A stretch of DNA of 64,000 nt from Salinisphaera dokdonensis (GTDB lineage Bacteria > Pseudomonadota > Gammaproteobacteria > Nevskiales > Salinisphaeraceae), in assembly GCF_040361215.1 (NCBI RefSeq), contig NZ_APND01000005.1:272207-336206 (forward strand), in the 5' to 3' direction. Shown here piece by piece: positions 27,180 to 35,114 of this stretch; positions within the stretch are counted from its first letter, which is position 1; every line of letters starts with the position of its first letter. Both the position numbers and the translations under genes were made by a program. A model generated the notes under the pieces. That model was not told where the DNA came from and searched no databases. It was given only the letters and a program-made list of their open reading frames with translations.

Positions 27180-28520
27180 ATGGAAACGCTATCTAACGTG
27201 CTCGGCACCATCAGCAGCTGGGTCTGGGGCCCGGTAATGCTGATCCTGCTACTGGGCACCGGCATCTACCTGACCTTCGGTTTGCGCGGCATTCCGCAGC
27301 GCAAGCTCTTCTACGGCTTCTCGATGATGTTTGCGGGCCGCAAGGAGACCAAGGAACCGGGCGACATCACCCCCTTCCAGGCGCTGGCAACGGCGCTGGC
27401 GGCAACGGTCGGCACCGGCAACATCGCCGGCGTGGCTACCGCTATTCATCTTGGCGGCCCCGGTGCGATCTTCTGGATGTGGGTCACGGCCATCGTCGGC
27501 ATGGCCACCAAGTACGGTGAAGCGGTTCTGGCGGTCAAGTATCGCGAGACCAACGCCGAAGGCCAATATGTCGGCGGGCCGATGTACTACATCCGCAACG
27601 GTCTCGGCGCGAACTGGAAATGGCTCGCCTTCGCCTTTGCCCTGTTCGCCACCGTGGCGGCGTTCGGGATCGGCAACACGGTGCAGTCCAATTCCGTATC
27701 CCAGGTCTTTCGTGAAACTCTGAGCATCCCGTCCTGGCTGACCGGCCTGGTACTGGCTGCGGGCGTGTTCGCGGTGATCATCGGCGGCGTGCAGCGCCTG
27801 GCCCGGGTCACCGAGAAGCTCGTGCCGATCATGGCCATCATCTACGTGCTGGGTGCGGCGCTCGTGCTGCTGCTCAATGCCGGTGAAGTACCGGCGGCCA
27901 TCGGCCTGATCTTCTCCGACGCATTCACCGGTACCGCTGCAACCGGCGGCTTTGCCGGCGCGGGCATCATCATGGCGATCCGTTTCGGCGTGGCCCGCGG
28001 CATCTTCTCCAACGAGGCCGGCCTGGGTAGCGCGCCGATCGCCCACGCCGCCGCGCGTACCAACAGCCCGGTGCGCCAGGGCGTGGTCGCCATGCTGGGC
28101 ACGTTCATCGACACGATCATCGTCTGCACGATGACCGCGCTCGTGATCATCGCCACCGGCGCCTGGTCGTCGGGCACCACCGGCGCGCAGCTCTCCGCCG
28201 AGGCCTTCACCACCGGCATGCCGGGACCGGGCGGCTGGATCGTGAGCTTCGGGCTGGTGATCTTCGCCTTCTCGACGATGCTGGCCTGGAGTTACTACGG
28301 TGAGCGCAGTGCCGAGTACATCTTCGGCTCGAAGGTGATCACGCCCTATCGCATCCTCTGGGTGATCGCGGTATTCGTGGGCGCCATCGCACAGCTCGAT
28401 TTCGTCTGGCTGGTCGCGGATGTCATGAACGCCATGATGGCGATTCCAAACCTGATCGCCCTGGTGCTGCTCGGACCGGTGGTGTTCAAGCTCACACGTG
28501 CGTACTTCAACAAGACGTAA
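27180..28520 (+). CDS. alanine/glycine:cation symporter family (AGCS) protein
   Basis: 446 residues with about 11 membrane helices, Na+-coupled uptake of alanine or glycine. Family landmarks: GDITPFQALATALAATVGTG with NIAGVATAI early on, GGPGAIFWMW, YVGGPMYYI, and the NEAGLGSAPIAHAAA motif in the middle. The ATG at 27180 follows TGGGGGAA. Most likely co-transcribed with the preceding NSS gene. No T-rich terminator follows, but an 11-bp perfect inverted repeat lies 24 bases past the stop. Confidence 0.94.
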   Translation: METLSNVLGTISSWVWGPVMLILLLGTGIYLTFGLRGIPQRKLFYGFSMMFAGRKETKEPGDITPFQALATALAATVGTGNIAGVATAIHLGGPGAIFWMWVTAIVGMATKYGEAVLAVKYRETNAEGQYVGGPMYYIRNGLGANWKWLAFAFALFATVAAFGIGNTVQSNSVSQVFRETLSIPSWLTGLVLAAGVFAVIIGGVQRLARVTEKLVPIMAIIYVLGAALVLLLNAGEVPAAIGLIFSDAFTGTAATGGFAGAGIIMAIRFGVARGIFSNEAGLGSAPIAHAAARTNSPVRQGVVAMLGTFIDTIIVCTMTALVIIATGAWSSGTTGAQLSAEAFTTGMPGPGGWIVSFGLVIFAFSTMLAWSYYGERSAEYIFGSKVITPYRILWVIAVFVGAIAQLDFVWLVADVMNAMMAIPNLIALVLLGPVVFKLTRAYFNKT

Positions 28521-28543
28521 TGTCCGGTTGAGTCGATGAATAA

Positions 28544-28577
28544 GCGCGGGATGCCGCCTATCGGTTGCATCCCGCGC
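28544..28577. repeat. perfect 11-bp inverted repeat between AGCS gene and hemH
   Basis: GCGCGGGATGC (28544-28554) and its exact complement GCATCCCGCGC (28567-28577) enclose a 12-base spacer. There is no T-tract after it, so it may be a rho-dependent terminator, an mRNA-stabilising hairpin or a REP-like unit. Confidence 0.6.
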
Positions 28578-28622
28578 CATCGTCCCTACGTATCGTATGC
28601 CGCCATACGATAGCGAGAACAA

Positions 28623-29627
28623 ATGATGACTTCCCGCCGCGCGCCGCGCCCCATCGGGGTGCTGTTCACTAATCTGGGCACGCCCGACGACACCTCGGTC
28701 CCTGCAGTTCGCCGCTATCTCGCGGAATTTCTCAGTGATCGTCGCGTCGTCGATCTCAACCGCGCGCTGTGGCTGCCCATCCTCTACGGCTTCATTCTGA
28801 CTTTTCGACCGAAGAACTCGGCCGAAGGCTATCGCTCGGTCTGGATGGAGGAAGGCTCGCCGCTATTGGTCTATGCGCGCCGCCAGGTCGAACGCATCCA
28901 GGCTCGGCTCGACGCGGACCTCGACCAGCCCGTCCATGTCGCTCTGGCCATGCGTTACGGCAACCCGTCGATCGAAGCCGGTCTGAGCGAGCTCGATGCG
29001 GCCGGCTGCAAGCAGGTTCTGATCCTGCCGGCCTACCCGCAGTACTCGGCTACGACGGTCGCCACGACCTTCGACAAGGTGGGCGAAGTCCTTGCCGACT
29101 GGCCCGAACCCCCGGCGCTGCGCCAGGTCAATCGTTATCACGACGAGCCGGCCTATATTCAGGCGCTGGCCAACTCGGTGCGCGAGCACTGGGCCGAACA
29201 CGGGCGCGGTGAGAAGCTCGTGCTGTCTTTTCACGGCATTCCCAAGCGCTACGTGAAACAGGGCGACCCCTACCCGCGCGACTGTGGCATCACCGCGCAG
29301 CTGCTGGCCGCCCAGCTTGGCCTGTCGCGCAACGAGTACAAGGTCTGTTTCCAGTCGCGATTCGGTCGCGAACCCTGGCTGCAGCCCTATCTCGACGAAA
29401 CCATGAAGGCCTGGGGCGCGGCCGGCATGAAAAGCGTCGATGTGATGTGTCCGGGCTTTTCGTCCGACTGCCTCGAGACCCTCGAGGAGATCAAGGAAGA
29501 AAACCGCGAGTATTTCGAGAACGCGGGCGGTGGCTCGCTGCGTTATATTCCCGCGCTCAACGAGCGTGGCGATCACATCGACATGTTCACCCAACTGATC
29601 AAGCGCGAGCTTTCCGGCTGGCTCTAG
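28623..29627 (+). CDS. hemH: ferrochelatase
   Basis: Inserts Fe2+ into protoporphyrin IX, the last step of protoheme synthesis, at the cytoplasmic side of the inner membrane. 334 residues. Family landmarks: GVLFTNLGTPDD at the N-terminus, the YGNPSIEAGL segment, LPAYPQYSATT, the metal/porphyrin His in LSFHGIPKRY, and CPGFSSDCLETLEEI near the C-terminus. Two adjacent ATG codons begin the frame; the first is used. Followed 62 bases later by sohB on the same strand. Confidence 0.97.
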   Translation: MMTSRRAPRPIGVLFTNLGTPDDTSVPAVRRYLAEFLSDRRVVDLNRALWLPILYGFILTFRPKNSAEGYRSVWMEEGSPLLVYARRQVERIQARLDADLDQPVHVALAMRYGNPSIEAGLSELDAAGCKQVLILPAYPQYSATTVATTFDKVGEVLADWPEPPALRQVNRYHDEPAYIQALANSVREHWAEHGRGEKLVLSFHGIPKRYVKQGDPYPRDCGITAQLLAAQLGLSRNEYKVCFQSRFGREPWLQPYLDETMKAWGAAGMKSVDVMCPGFSSDCLETLEEIKEENREYFENAGGGSLRYIPALNERGDHIDMFTQLIKRELSGWL

Positions 29628-29689
29628 CCGCCGGACTCACGGCGGCCGCAACCGGCCGCTGCGCGCTACCAACCGGAACCCATATATAT

Positions 29690-30745
29690 ATGGAGCTGCT
29701 TGCCGATTTCGCCGTGAACTACGGCCTGTTTCTCGCTAAGGCGGCCACTGTGGTTATCGCGATCGGTCTGGCGATTGCCTGGATCCTGAGCATTTTCGCC
29801 GAGGCTCGCGCCGAGCGCGACGGCGACAGCCTGCGGATCACCCATGTGAACGACCGCCTCGAGCGCATGGCCGAGACGCTCAACGCCACGCTGCTCAATC
29901 CCAGCGAGCGCAAGGCCCGCGCCAAACGCCGCAAGGTCGAGGAAAAACAGAAGCGCAAGGCCGAGAAACTCGGCAAGCGTCATGAACCGTCGCGTATGTT
30001 CGTGCTCGACTTCGACGGCGATATCCGCGCCTCGGCGGTCGACACGCTGCGCGAGTCGATCACGGCCGTGCTGCAGGTGGTCGAGCCGGAGGACGAAGTC
30101 ATGATCCGTCTCGAATCCGCTGGCGGCATGGTTCACAGCTACGGCCTCGCTGCGTCACAGCTCGCGCGCCTGCGCGACTCGGGCGTGCGCCTCACCGTCT
30201 GTGTCGACCAGCTAGCGGCCAGCGGCGGCTACATGATGGCCTGTGTGGGCGAACGGATCGTGGCGGCGCCGTTCTCGATCATCGGTTCGATCGGCGTGGT
30301 GGCGCAGATCCCGAACTTCCATCGCCTGCTCAAGGACAAGCAGGTCGATTTCGAGCTGCATACCGCGGGCGACCACAAGCGCACGCTGACCGTGTTCGGC
30401 GAGAACACCGAGGAAGGCCGGGCCAAGTTCCGTGAGGAGCTCGAGGATACCCACGGCCTGTTCAAGCACTTCGTGGCCAAGTACCGGCCGGCGCTCGATA
30501 TCGATCGTGTCGCCACCGGCGAGCACTGGCACGGCAGCCAGGCGCTGGATCTCGCGCTGGTGGACGAGGTTTCGACCAGCGATGACGTGATGCTCGCGGC
30601 GGCCAAGGAAGGCCGCGATGTCTTCACTGTCGCCATGCACCACAAGACCGGCCTGGTCGCGCGCTTTACCGAACAGTCGCGCCTCGCCCTGAGCCGGGTA
30701 TTCGCCGAGAGCGGTCTCGCGCGCGTGGTCCATCGGACCGGTTGA
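29690..30745 (+). CDS. sohB: inner-membrane serine protease SohB (S49 family)
   Basis: Membrane-anchored signal-peptide-peptidase-like protease acting in the periplasm. 351 residues (E. coli SohB is 349). One N-terminal transmembrane segment (about 10-35), a charged linker rich in Lys/Arg, then the S49 domain. The catalytic Ser178 is in QLAASGGYMMAC and Lys230 in AGDHKRTLTVFGENTEEG, both at the positions known for SohB. The ATG at 29690 gives the family's N-terminus; the same frame is open upstream through the hemH 3' end, but that part is out of frame with hemH and meaningless. Confidence 0.95.
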   Translation: MELLADFAVNYGLFLAKAATVVIAIGLAIAWILSIFAEARAERDGDSLRITHVNDRLERMAETLNATLLNPSERKARAKRRKVEEKQKRKAEKLGKRHEPSRMFVLDFDGDIRASAVDTLRESITAVLQVVEPEDEVMIRLESAGGMVHSYGLAASQLARLRDSGVRLTVCVDQLAASGGYMMACVGERIVAAPFSIIGSIGVVAQIPNFHRLLKDKQVDFELHTAGDHKRTLTVFGENTEEGRAKFREELEDTHGLFKHFVAKYRPALDIDRVATGEHWHGSQALDLALVDEVSTSDDVMLAAAKEGRDVFTVAMHHKTGLVARFTEQSRLALSRVFAESGLARVVHRTG

Positions 30746-30753
30746 TCTCGCGG

Positions 30754-30789
30754 AGGCCGGCGTGCGTGATCAGCAGCTTGCGCCGGCCT
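30754..30789 (+). terminator. possible terminator hairpin after sohB
   Basis: 9-bp perfect arms AGGCCGGCG and CGCCGGCCT around an 18-base loop, followed only by TCCAATG. There is no clear T-tract. Confidence 0.4.
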
Positions 30790-30818
30790 TCCAATGAATC
30801 GCTCGAACTGGCCTGCAT

Positions 30819-30846
30819 GAAACTTGGCCGCCTCTGAGCGGTCATA
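30819..30846 (+). promoter_or_regulatory. candidate sigmaE-type promoter of the Do-family protease gene
   Basis: GAAACTT (30819-30825), a 15-base spacer and GTCATA (30841-30846), 61 bases before the start. This resembles the sigmaE pattern GGAACTT, ~16 bases, GTCTAA, expected for an envelope-stress protease, but matches are partial. Confidence 0.35.
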
Positions 30847-30907
30847 GGCAACGGGACGATCCGGGGCACGCCGGTCGTATGGTGTAGACACCAACGAGTA
30901 AGGACCT

Positions 30908-32323
30908 ATGACGCCAACAGCTTCCACGCGTTTCATCGCACTTGTCTTTTCCTGTCTTCTTTTTCTAGCCACGAGCAGCGCACAGGCGGCCGTGCCGAGC
31001 GGCATGCTCGCCGGCGATCAGCCCTCGTTGGCGCCGATGCTCGACAAGGCCCTGCCAGCCGTCGTTAACGTGGTGGTCACGGGCAAGCCGCAGCAGATGC
31101 CCGACAATCCGCTGTTCAACGATCCGTTCTTCCGGCGTTTCTTCGACATGCCGGACCAGCAGCAACAGCGGCGCGCACCGCGCCAGCCCACGGCGGCGGG
31201 GTCCGGCGTGGTCGTCGATGCCGACAGGGGTTTCGTGCTGACCAATCATCACGTCGTGAAGGACGCCGAGAAGATCGTCGTACGCCTCAACGACAATCGT
31301 GAATACGACGCCAAACTCATCGGCGACGACCCGGAAACCGATATCGCGGTGCTCGAGATCGAAGCCGACGACAACCTCACCGAACTGCCGATCGCCGATT
31401 CAGACGACCTGCGCGTCGGCGATTTCGTGGTCGCCATAGGCAACCCCTTCGGCCTGCGCCAGACCGTCACCTCCGGCATCGTAAGTGGCCTCGGCCGCCA
31501 CGGGCTGGGTAACCGCTACGAGGACTTCATCCAGACCGATGCCTCCATCAACCCGGGCAATTCGGGCGGCGCGTTGGTCAATCTCAAGGGTGAGCTGGTC
31601 GGCATCAACAGCGCGATCCTGTCGCGTACCGGGGGCAATATCGGCATCGGCTTCGCGATCCCGAGCAACCTGGTCAACAGCGTCTACCGCCAGATCGCCG
31701 AAAATGGCGAGGTGCAACGCGCCCGCCTCGGTGTGGTCGGCCAGAACCTGACGAGCGATCTCGCCTCCGCCTTCGATCTGGACATCACCCAGGGCGTGGT
31801 CGTCGCCCAGGTCATGCCGGATTCGCCGGCGTCCAAGGCAGGCATCAAGGAGCGCGACGTGATCACCCACGTCAACGACAAGAAGATCGACGACTTCTCG
31901 GAGCTCGCCAATGCCATCGGGCTGCGTTCTCCCGGCGAGAAAGTCACCGTGACCCTGATGCGCAACGGCAAAAAGCGTGAACTCAAGGCGACGCTCGCCA
32001 ACGCTGAAGAGATGGCCAGCAATAGCGGCTCGGATGTCGGATCGACCAGCGAGCTGGCGGCCGGGCTCGACGGCGCGACATTCGGCCCGATCACCGAAGA
32101 CAGCGCGATGGCCGGCGAAGTCGAGGGCGTGGTTGTCACCGACGTAGAACGCGGCAGCGCCGCCGCCCGCGCGGGGCTGCGCCCGGACGACATCATCACT
32201 TCGATCAACCGGCGGGCGATCAGCGATGTATCGCAGCTATCCGAGCTTGCCGGCCCGGACGTCAAGCAGCTCCTGCTGCATGTACGTCGCGGCCAGGGCG
32301 CGCTGTTCCTGCTGATCCGCTAA
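30908..32323 (+). CDS. degQ: periplasmic Do-family serine endoprotease with two PDZ domains
   Basis: Degrades or refolds damaged periplasmic proteins. 471 residues. Signal peptide residues 1-27, cleaving after SAQA. The trypsin-like domain (about 35-245) carries the triad His115 (TNHHVV), Asp145 (DPETDIAVL) and Ser219 (NPGNSGGAL). Two PDZ domains follow, one around residues 270-360 and one around 380-470. Size and layout fit DegP/DegQ/MucD; the exact paralogue cannot be decided by eye, and the symbol denotes the family. A candidate sigmaE promoter lies upstream and a clear terminator downstream. Confidence 0.94.
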   Translation: MTPTASTRFIALVFSCLLFLATSSAQAAVPSGMLAGDQPSLAPMLDKALPAVVNVVVTGKPQQMPDNPLFNDPFFRRFFDMPDQQQQRRAPRQPTAAGSGVVVDADRGFVLTNHHVVKDAEKIVVRLNDNREYDAKLIGDDPETDIAVLEIEADDNLTELPIADSDDLRVGDFVVAIGNPFGLRQTVTSGIVSGLGRHGLGNRYEDFIQTDASINPGNSGGALVNLKGELVGINSAILSRTGGNIGIGFAIPSNLVNSVYRQIAENGEVQRARLGVVGQNLTSDLASAFDLDITQGVVVAQVMPDSPASKAGIKERDVITHVNDKKIDDFSELANAIGLRSPGEKVTVTLMRNGKKRELKATLANAEEMASNSGSDVGSTSELAAGLDGATFGPITEDSAMAGEVEGVVVTDVERGSAAARAGLRPDDIITSINRRAISDVSQLSELAGPDVKQLLLHVRRGQGALFLLIR

Positions 32324-32346
32324 CGCGGAACACGTCGACCTGTACA

Positions 32347-32375
32347 GGCCCGGCTCCATGCCGGGCCTTTTCTTT
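32347..32375 (+). terminator. rho-independent terminator of degQ
   Basis: 8-bp perfect stem GGCCCGGC / GCCGGGCC with a 5-base loop and the tail TTTTCTTT, 23 bases after the stop. Confidence 0.93.
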
Positions 32376-32451
32376 GGGCGGCCATCCAAGCCGCGGATTT
32401 CACCCACGCCGGTGCTACGGCTATACTCGAAGCACCATCCAGGGAGCGTTC

Positions 32452-32649
32452 ATGAGCCAGTTCGAGATCAAGCACTTCGAGGATCGCGTGGAGGCCCTGA
32501 TAACGGCCTACCAGGCGCTGCTGTCCGATTACGAGACCCTCAAGAAGACGCATGAAGACGAGCAGGCCCGCAATCGCGAAACCCGCGAACGGCTCAACGG
32601 CGTGATCGAACGTATCCGTGCGCTCGAAGCCGAAGCCGATAACGCCTAG
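32452..32649 (+). CDS. small coiled-coil protein, TIGR02449-type
   Basis: 65 residues, almost entirely predicted coiled coil with heptad Leu/Ile spacing (FEDRVEALITAYQALLSDYETL...). Start ATG 32452 follows AGGGAG. In many gammaproteobacteria a protein of this size and kind is encoded directly before zapA. Its role is unproven, but size and position invite comparison with the division factor ZapB. It is separated from zapA by 22 bases. Confidence 0.85.
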   Translation: MSQFEIKHFEDRVEALITAYQALLSDYETLKKTHEDEQARNRETRERLNGVIERIRALEAEADNA

Positions 32650-32671
32650 CCCATAAGCGTGCGATAAACAT

Positions 32672-32995
32672 ATGCCAGAAAAACAGACCGCGCTGACCAT
32701 CCGTATCCTCGGCCGTGACTATTCGATCGCCTGCCCGGAAGGCGAACGCGAAAGCCTGCTGAGTTCGGCCGAGTATCTTTCGCGGCGCATGCACGCCATC
32801 CAGCGCAAGGGCAAGACGCTGGGCATCGACCGCATCGCGGTTATGGCCGCGCTGAACATCGCCCGCGACCTGATCGCGGCCGAGCGCCAGCTGGAGCGCC
32901 AGTCGACCGGACTGCCCGCCACCGACGACGAGATCACCGACCGCCTGTCGCAGCTGCAGCTGCGCATCGAATCCGCCCTGGACGATCGTGGCTAG
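32672..32995 (+). CDS. zapA: cell division protein ZapA
   Basis: Cytoplasmic FtsZ-associated protein that cross-links Z-ring filaments. 107 residues. The N-terminal globular part has TIRILGRDYSIACPEGE, the typical ZapA beginning; the C-terminal half is a coiled coil (AALNIARDLIAAERQLERQ). The gene order small coiled-coil gene, zapA, 6S RNA, folate cyclo-ligase is conserved in many gammaproteobacteria and supports the call. Confidence 0.95.
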   Translation: MPEKQTALTIRILGRDYSIACPEGERESLLSSAEYLSRRMHAIQRKGKTLGIDRIAVMAALNIARDLIAAERQLERQSTGLPATDDEITDRLSQLQLRIESALDDRG

Positions 32996-33136
32996 ACACA
33001 GCTGACTACTGTCGAATCACCCTTTTCGCCCCGCATATCTGGCAGGCTTCCAGCACGGTAGCCCCTATGCGCCGGCATAATACGAGACAGGGATCGCGAT
33101 GCGGCGAGTCACATTCTCATCCACGCGATGGCTTAA

Positions 33137-33166
33137 TTGTCAGTGGGTCCATTGTCCGCGTATTAT
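33137..33166 (+). promoter_or_regulatory. sigma70-type promoter of 6S RNA
   Basis: TTGTCA (33137-33142), an 18-base spacer and TATTAT (33161-33166), placed 8 bases before the inferred 5' end of the RNA. Confidence 0.7.
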
Positions 33167-33173
33167 TGGTTTT

Positions 33174-33363
33174 GCCGGCACTCCTGCGGTGTTCGACGAC
33201 CTCCCGGTTCCCCTTGAGCCTAAGTACCTAAACCGGGGTGGGAACCGTCGCAGGTGAGTACGCCCGCCCTAGCTGCGGGAAACCTAATGCGGCGTGGAAC
33301 GCCCCACTTGAGCATTCGTCTCAAGGATAGTGGACGGTCGACGGCACAGGCGGGAGTGGCGGT
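33174..33363 (+). ncRNA. ssrS: 6S RNA
   Basis: Regulatory RNA that binds sigma70-RNA polymerase by mimicking an open promoter. Called from synteny (between zapA and the 5-formyl-THF cyclo-ligase gene, its usual place) and structure. The ends pair over 13 positions with one mismatch (CCGGCACTCCTGC with GCGGGAGTGGCGG). The inner strands GTGTTCGACGACC and GGTCGACGGCAC continue the closing stem, and the middle contains GGTTCCCCTTGAGCC, resembling the Pseudomonas 6S 5' bubble region. About 190 nt, close to the usual ~184. Exact ends are inferred. Confidence 0.85.
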
Positions 33364-33402
33364 CCTTTCCTTTTCGACAGCAATCATCGAGCCTTACGGC
33401 CC

Positions 33403-34002
33403 ATGAATGCCAGCGTCACCGATCAACGCCGTACCGCACTGCGCGCCCGCCGTGCACTCGACCCCGCGCTGCGGCATGCCGCGAGTCAGCGCGCTTGCGA
33501 GCGTATTGCACGCCTGCCCCTGTTCAAGCGCGCACGAGATATCGGCCTGTACTGGCCAATGACCCACGAAGCGGATCCCTGGCCTCTATTCGAAGCGTTC
33601 TCTGCACGGCAGAAGCCGTATCTCCCCCGGGTGGTCGACGGGAGCCTTCGCTTCATTGCCATCGACCCCACCCGCTTTCGTCACCGCCGCAGCGCCTTGG
33701 GTATTACCGAGCCGGTAGACGGCCTGCAACGACCGGTCACAGCGCTGGACCTGCTCATCGTGCCGCTCGCAGCGTTCGATAGCGCCGCGCGGCGCATTGG
33801 CATGGGTGGCGGGTTCTATGACCGCACACTCGCTCAAGTGGCCGCGGGTGGCGGTTATCGCGGCCCGCGCCTGCTCGGCCTGGCCTTCGACGTGCAGCGG
33901 GTCGCCCGGATCGAGGCCCGCCCCTGGGACGTCCCGCTGGACGCAGTGGCGGCCCCTGCTCGCGTCTACCGTCGGGCGACCTGCCCGCCGCGGCTACGAT
34001 AA
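33403..34002 (+). CDS. ygfA: 5-formyltetrahydrofolate cyclo-ligase
   Basis: ATP-dependent conversion of 5-formyl-THF to 5,10-methenyl-THF, recycling folate. 199 residues. Landmarks: the N-terminal RRTALRARRALDP basic helix, ALYWP-like IGLYWPMTHEADP, the LLIVPLAAFD strand and the nucleotide-binding loop RIGMGGGFYDRTLA. No strong ribosome site precedes the ATG, as is common for genes translated from a transcript carrying processed 6S RNA. In E. coli the homologue shares a transcript with 6S RNA; the layout here is compatible with that. Confidence 0.94.
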   Translation: MNASVTDQRRTALRARRALDPALRHAASQRACERIARLPLFKRARDIGLYWPMTHEADPWPLFEAFSARQKPYLPRVVDGSLRFIAIDPTRFRHRRSALGITEPVDGLQRPVTALDLLIVPLAAFDSAARRIGMGGGFYDRTLAQVAAGGGYRGPRLLGLAFDVQRVARIEARPWDVPLDAVAAPARVYRRATCPPRLR

Positions 34003-34047
34003 ACTGGCGGGCGATTCACTCATCGCAACAAACAAGGACGTAGGCGC

Positions 34048-34524
34048 ATGCGCTACTGGCTGATGAAATCCGAACCCGACGAGTTCAGCATCCAGGATCT
34101 GCAGGAACGCAAGAACCAGACCGAAGGCTGGGACGGGGTCCGTAATTATCAGGCGCGCAACTTCATGCGCGACGGCATGTCCGAAGGCGATCTCGCCTTC
34201 TTCTATCACTCGAACACCAAGGTGCCCGGCGTCGTCGGCATCATGCGCATCTCGCGCGAAGGCTATCCCGACGATACGGCTTTCGACCCCAAGGACGCGC
34301 ATTACGATCCGAAATCCGACCCCGAAAAGCCGCGCTGGTATCGGGTGGACGTCACCTTCGAACGCGAACTTTCACGCATCGTGTCGCTCGCCGAGATCAA
34401 GGATCACGCCGAGGAACTGGGCGACTTCCCGCTGGTGCGCAAAGGCAACCGCCTGTCGGTGATGCCGGTGGACAAGGAACACTGGGACTTCATTCTGGAT
34501 CTGGAGAACAACCCGCCCGAATGA
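34048..34524 (+). CDS. EVE domain-containing protein
   Basis: 158 residues consisting of one EVE (PUA-like) domain, as in human THYN1. It begins MRYWLMKSEPDEFSI, the family's characteristic opening, with GWDGVRNYQARNFMR and the late PLVRKGNRLSVMPV segment. EVE domains bind modified bases in nucleic acids; the cellular role of the stand-alone bacterial protein is not established. It lies 45 bases after ygfA on the same strand. Confidence 0.92.
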   Translation: MRYWLMKSEPDEFSIQDLQERKNQTEGWDGVRNYQARNFMRDGMSEGDLAFFYHSNTKVPGVVGIMRISREGYPDDTAFDPKDAHYDPKSDPEKPRWYRVDVTFERELSRIVSLAEIKDHAEELGDFPLVRKGNRLSVMPVDKEHWDFILDLENNPPE

Positions 34525-34575
34525 GTCGGTCGGTCACGTCTTCCCGAACAACAACAAGCAATCACAAGGACGCCT

Positions 34576-34965
34576 ATGTCGACCAACGTAATCGCCGCCT
34601 GGCATCAACTCGTGGACAGTGGCAGTGACGACGGCCTGGACGCCCTCCTCGACGAGAGCGTGGTGTTTCACTCACCCGTCGTGCACACGCCGCAGGTCGG
34701 CAGGCCGATCACCCGCGCTTATCTCGCCGCGGCCTTGCAGGTCTTTGGCAACGACACGTTCCGCTATGTCCGCGAGATCGAAAGCGCACATGACGCCATG
34801 CTGGAATTCGAGCTCGAACTCGACGGCATCCAGGTCAACGGCGTCGACATCATCAAGTGGAACGACGCGGACAAGATCACCGAATTCAAGGTGATGCTGC
34901 GCCCCCTGAAGGCAGTGAACCTGATCCACCAGAAAATGGGAGAGATGCTTCAGGCTCGCGCATGA
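34576..34965 (+). CDS. nuclear transport factor 2 (SnoaL)-like protein
   Basis: 129 residues with an NTF2-like cone fold pattern: N-terminal helix (VIAAWHQLVDSG), DALLDESVVFHSPV, then alternating strands and DIIKWNDADKITEFKVMLRP. The family includes small enzymes and ligand binders; nothing in the sequence indicates the substrate. It follows the EVE gene by 51 bases with AAGGA upstream of the ATG, and may be co-transcribed with it. Confidence 0.85.
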   Translation: MSTNVIAAWHQLVDSGSDDGLDALLDESVVFHSPVVHTPQVGRPITRAYLAAALQVFGNDTFRYVREIESAHDAMLEFELELDGIQVNGVDIIKWNDADKITEFKVMLRPLKAVNLIHQKMGEMLQARA

Positions 34966-35114
34966 GCTGACATTCTCAGGCCGACCCCGCCGGCCGCAGA
35001 GCGCTATCGCGGGTTCTGCGCTCGGCGGCTCACCCAAAGGCGGGAGCCCGCGTGCGGCCTTATGTGCCGGGTGCGCGCGAATTCCTCAGAGCTATCTGAC
35101 CGGGCAGTTCCCCG

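Noticed and set aside
29447..29689. Upstream extension of the sohB frame
   Set aside because: It is hemH read in another frame; SohB proteins begin at the membrane anchor encoded from 29690.
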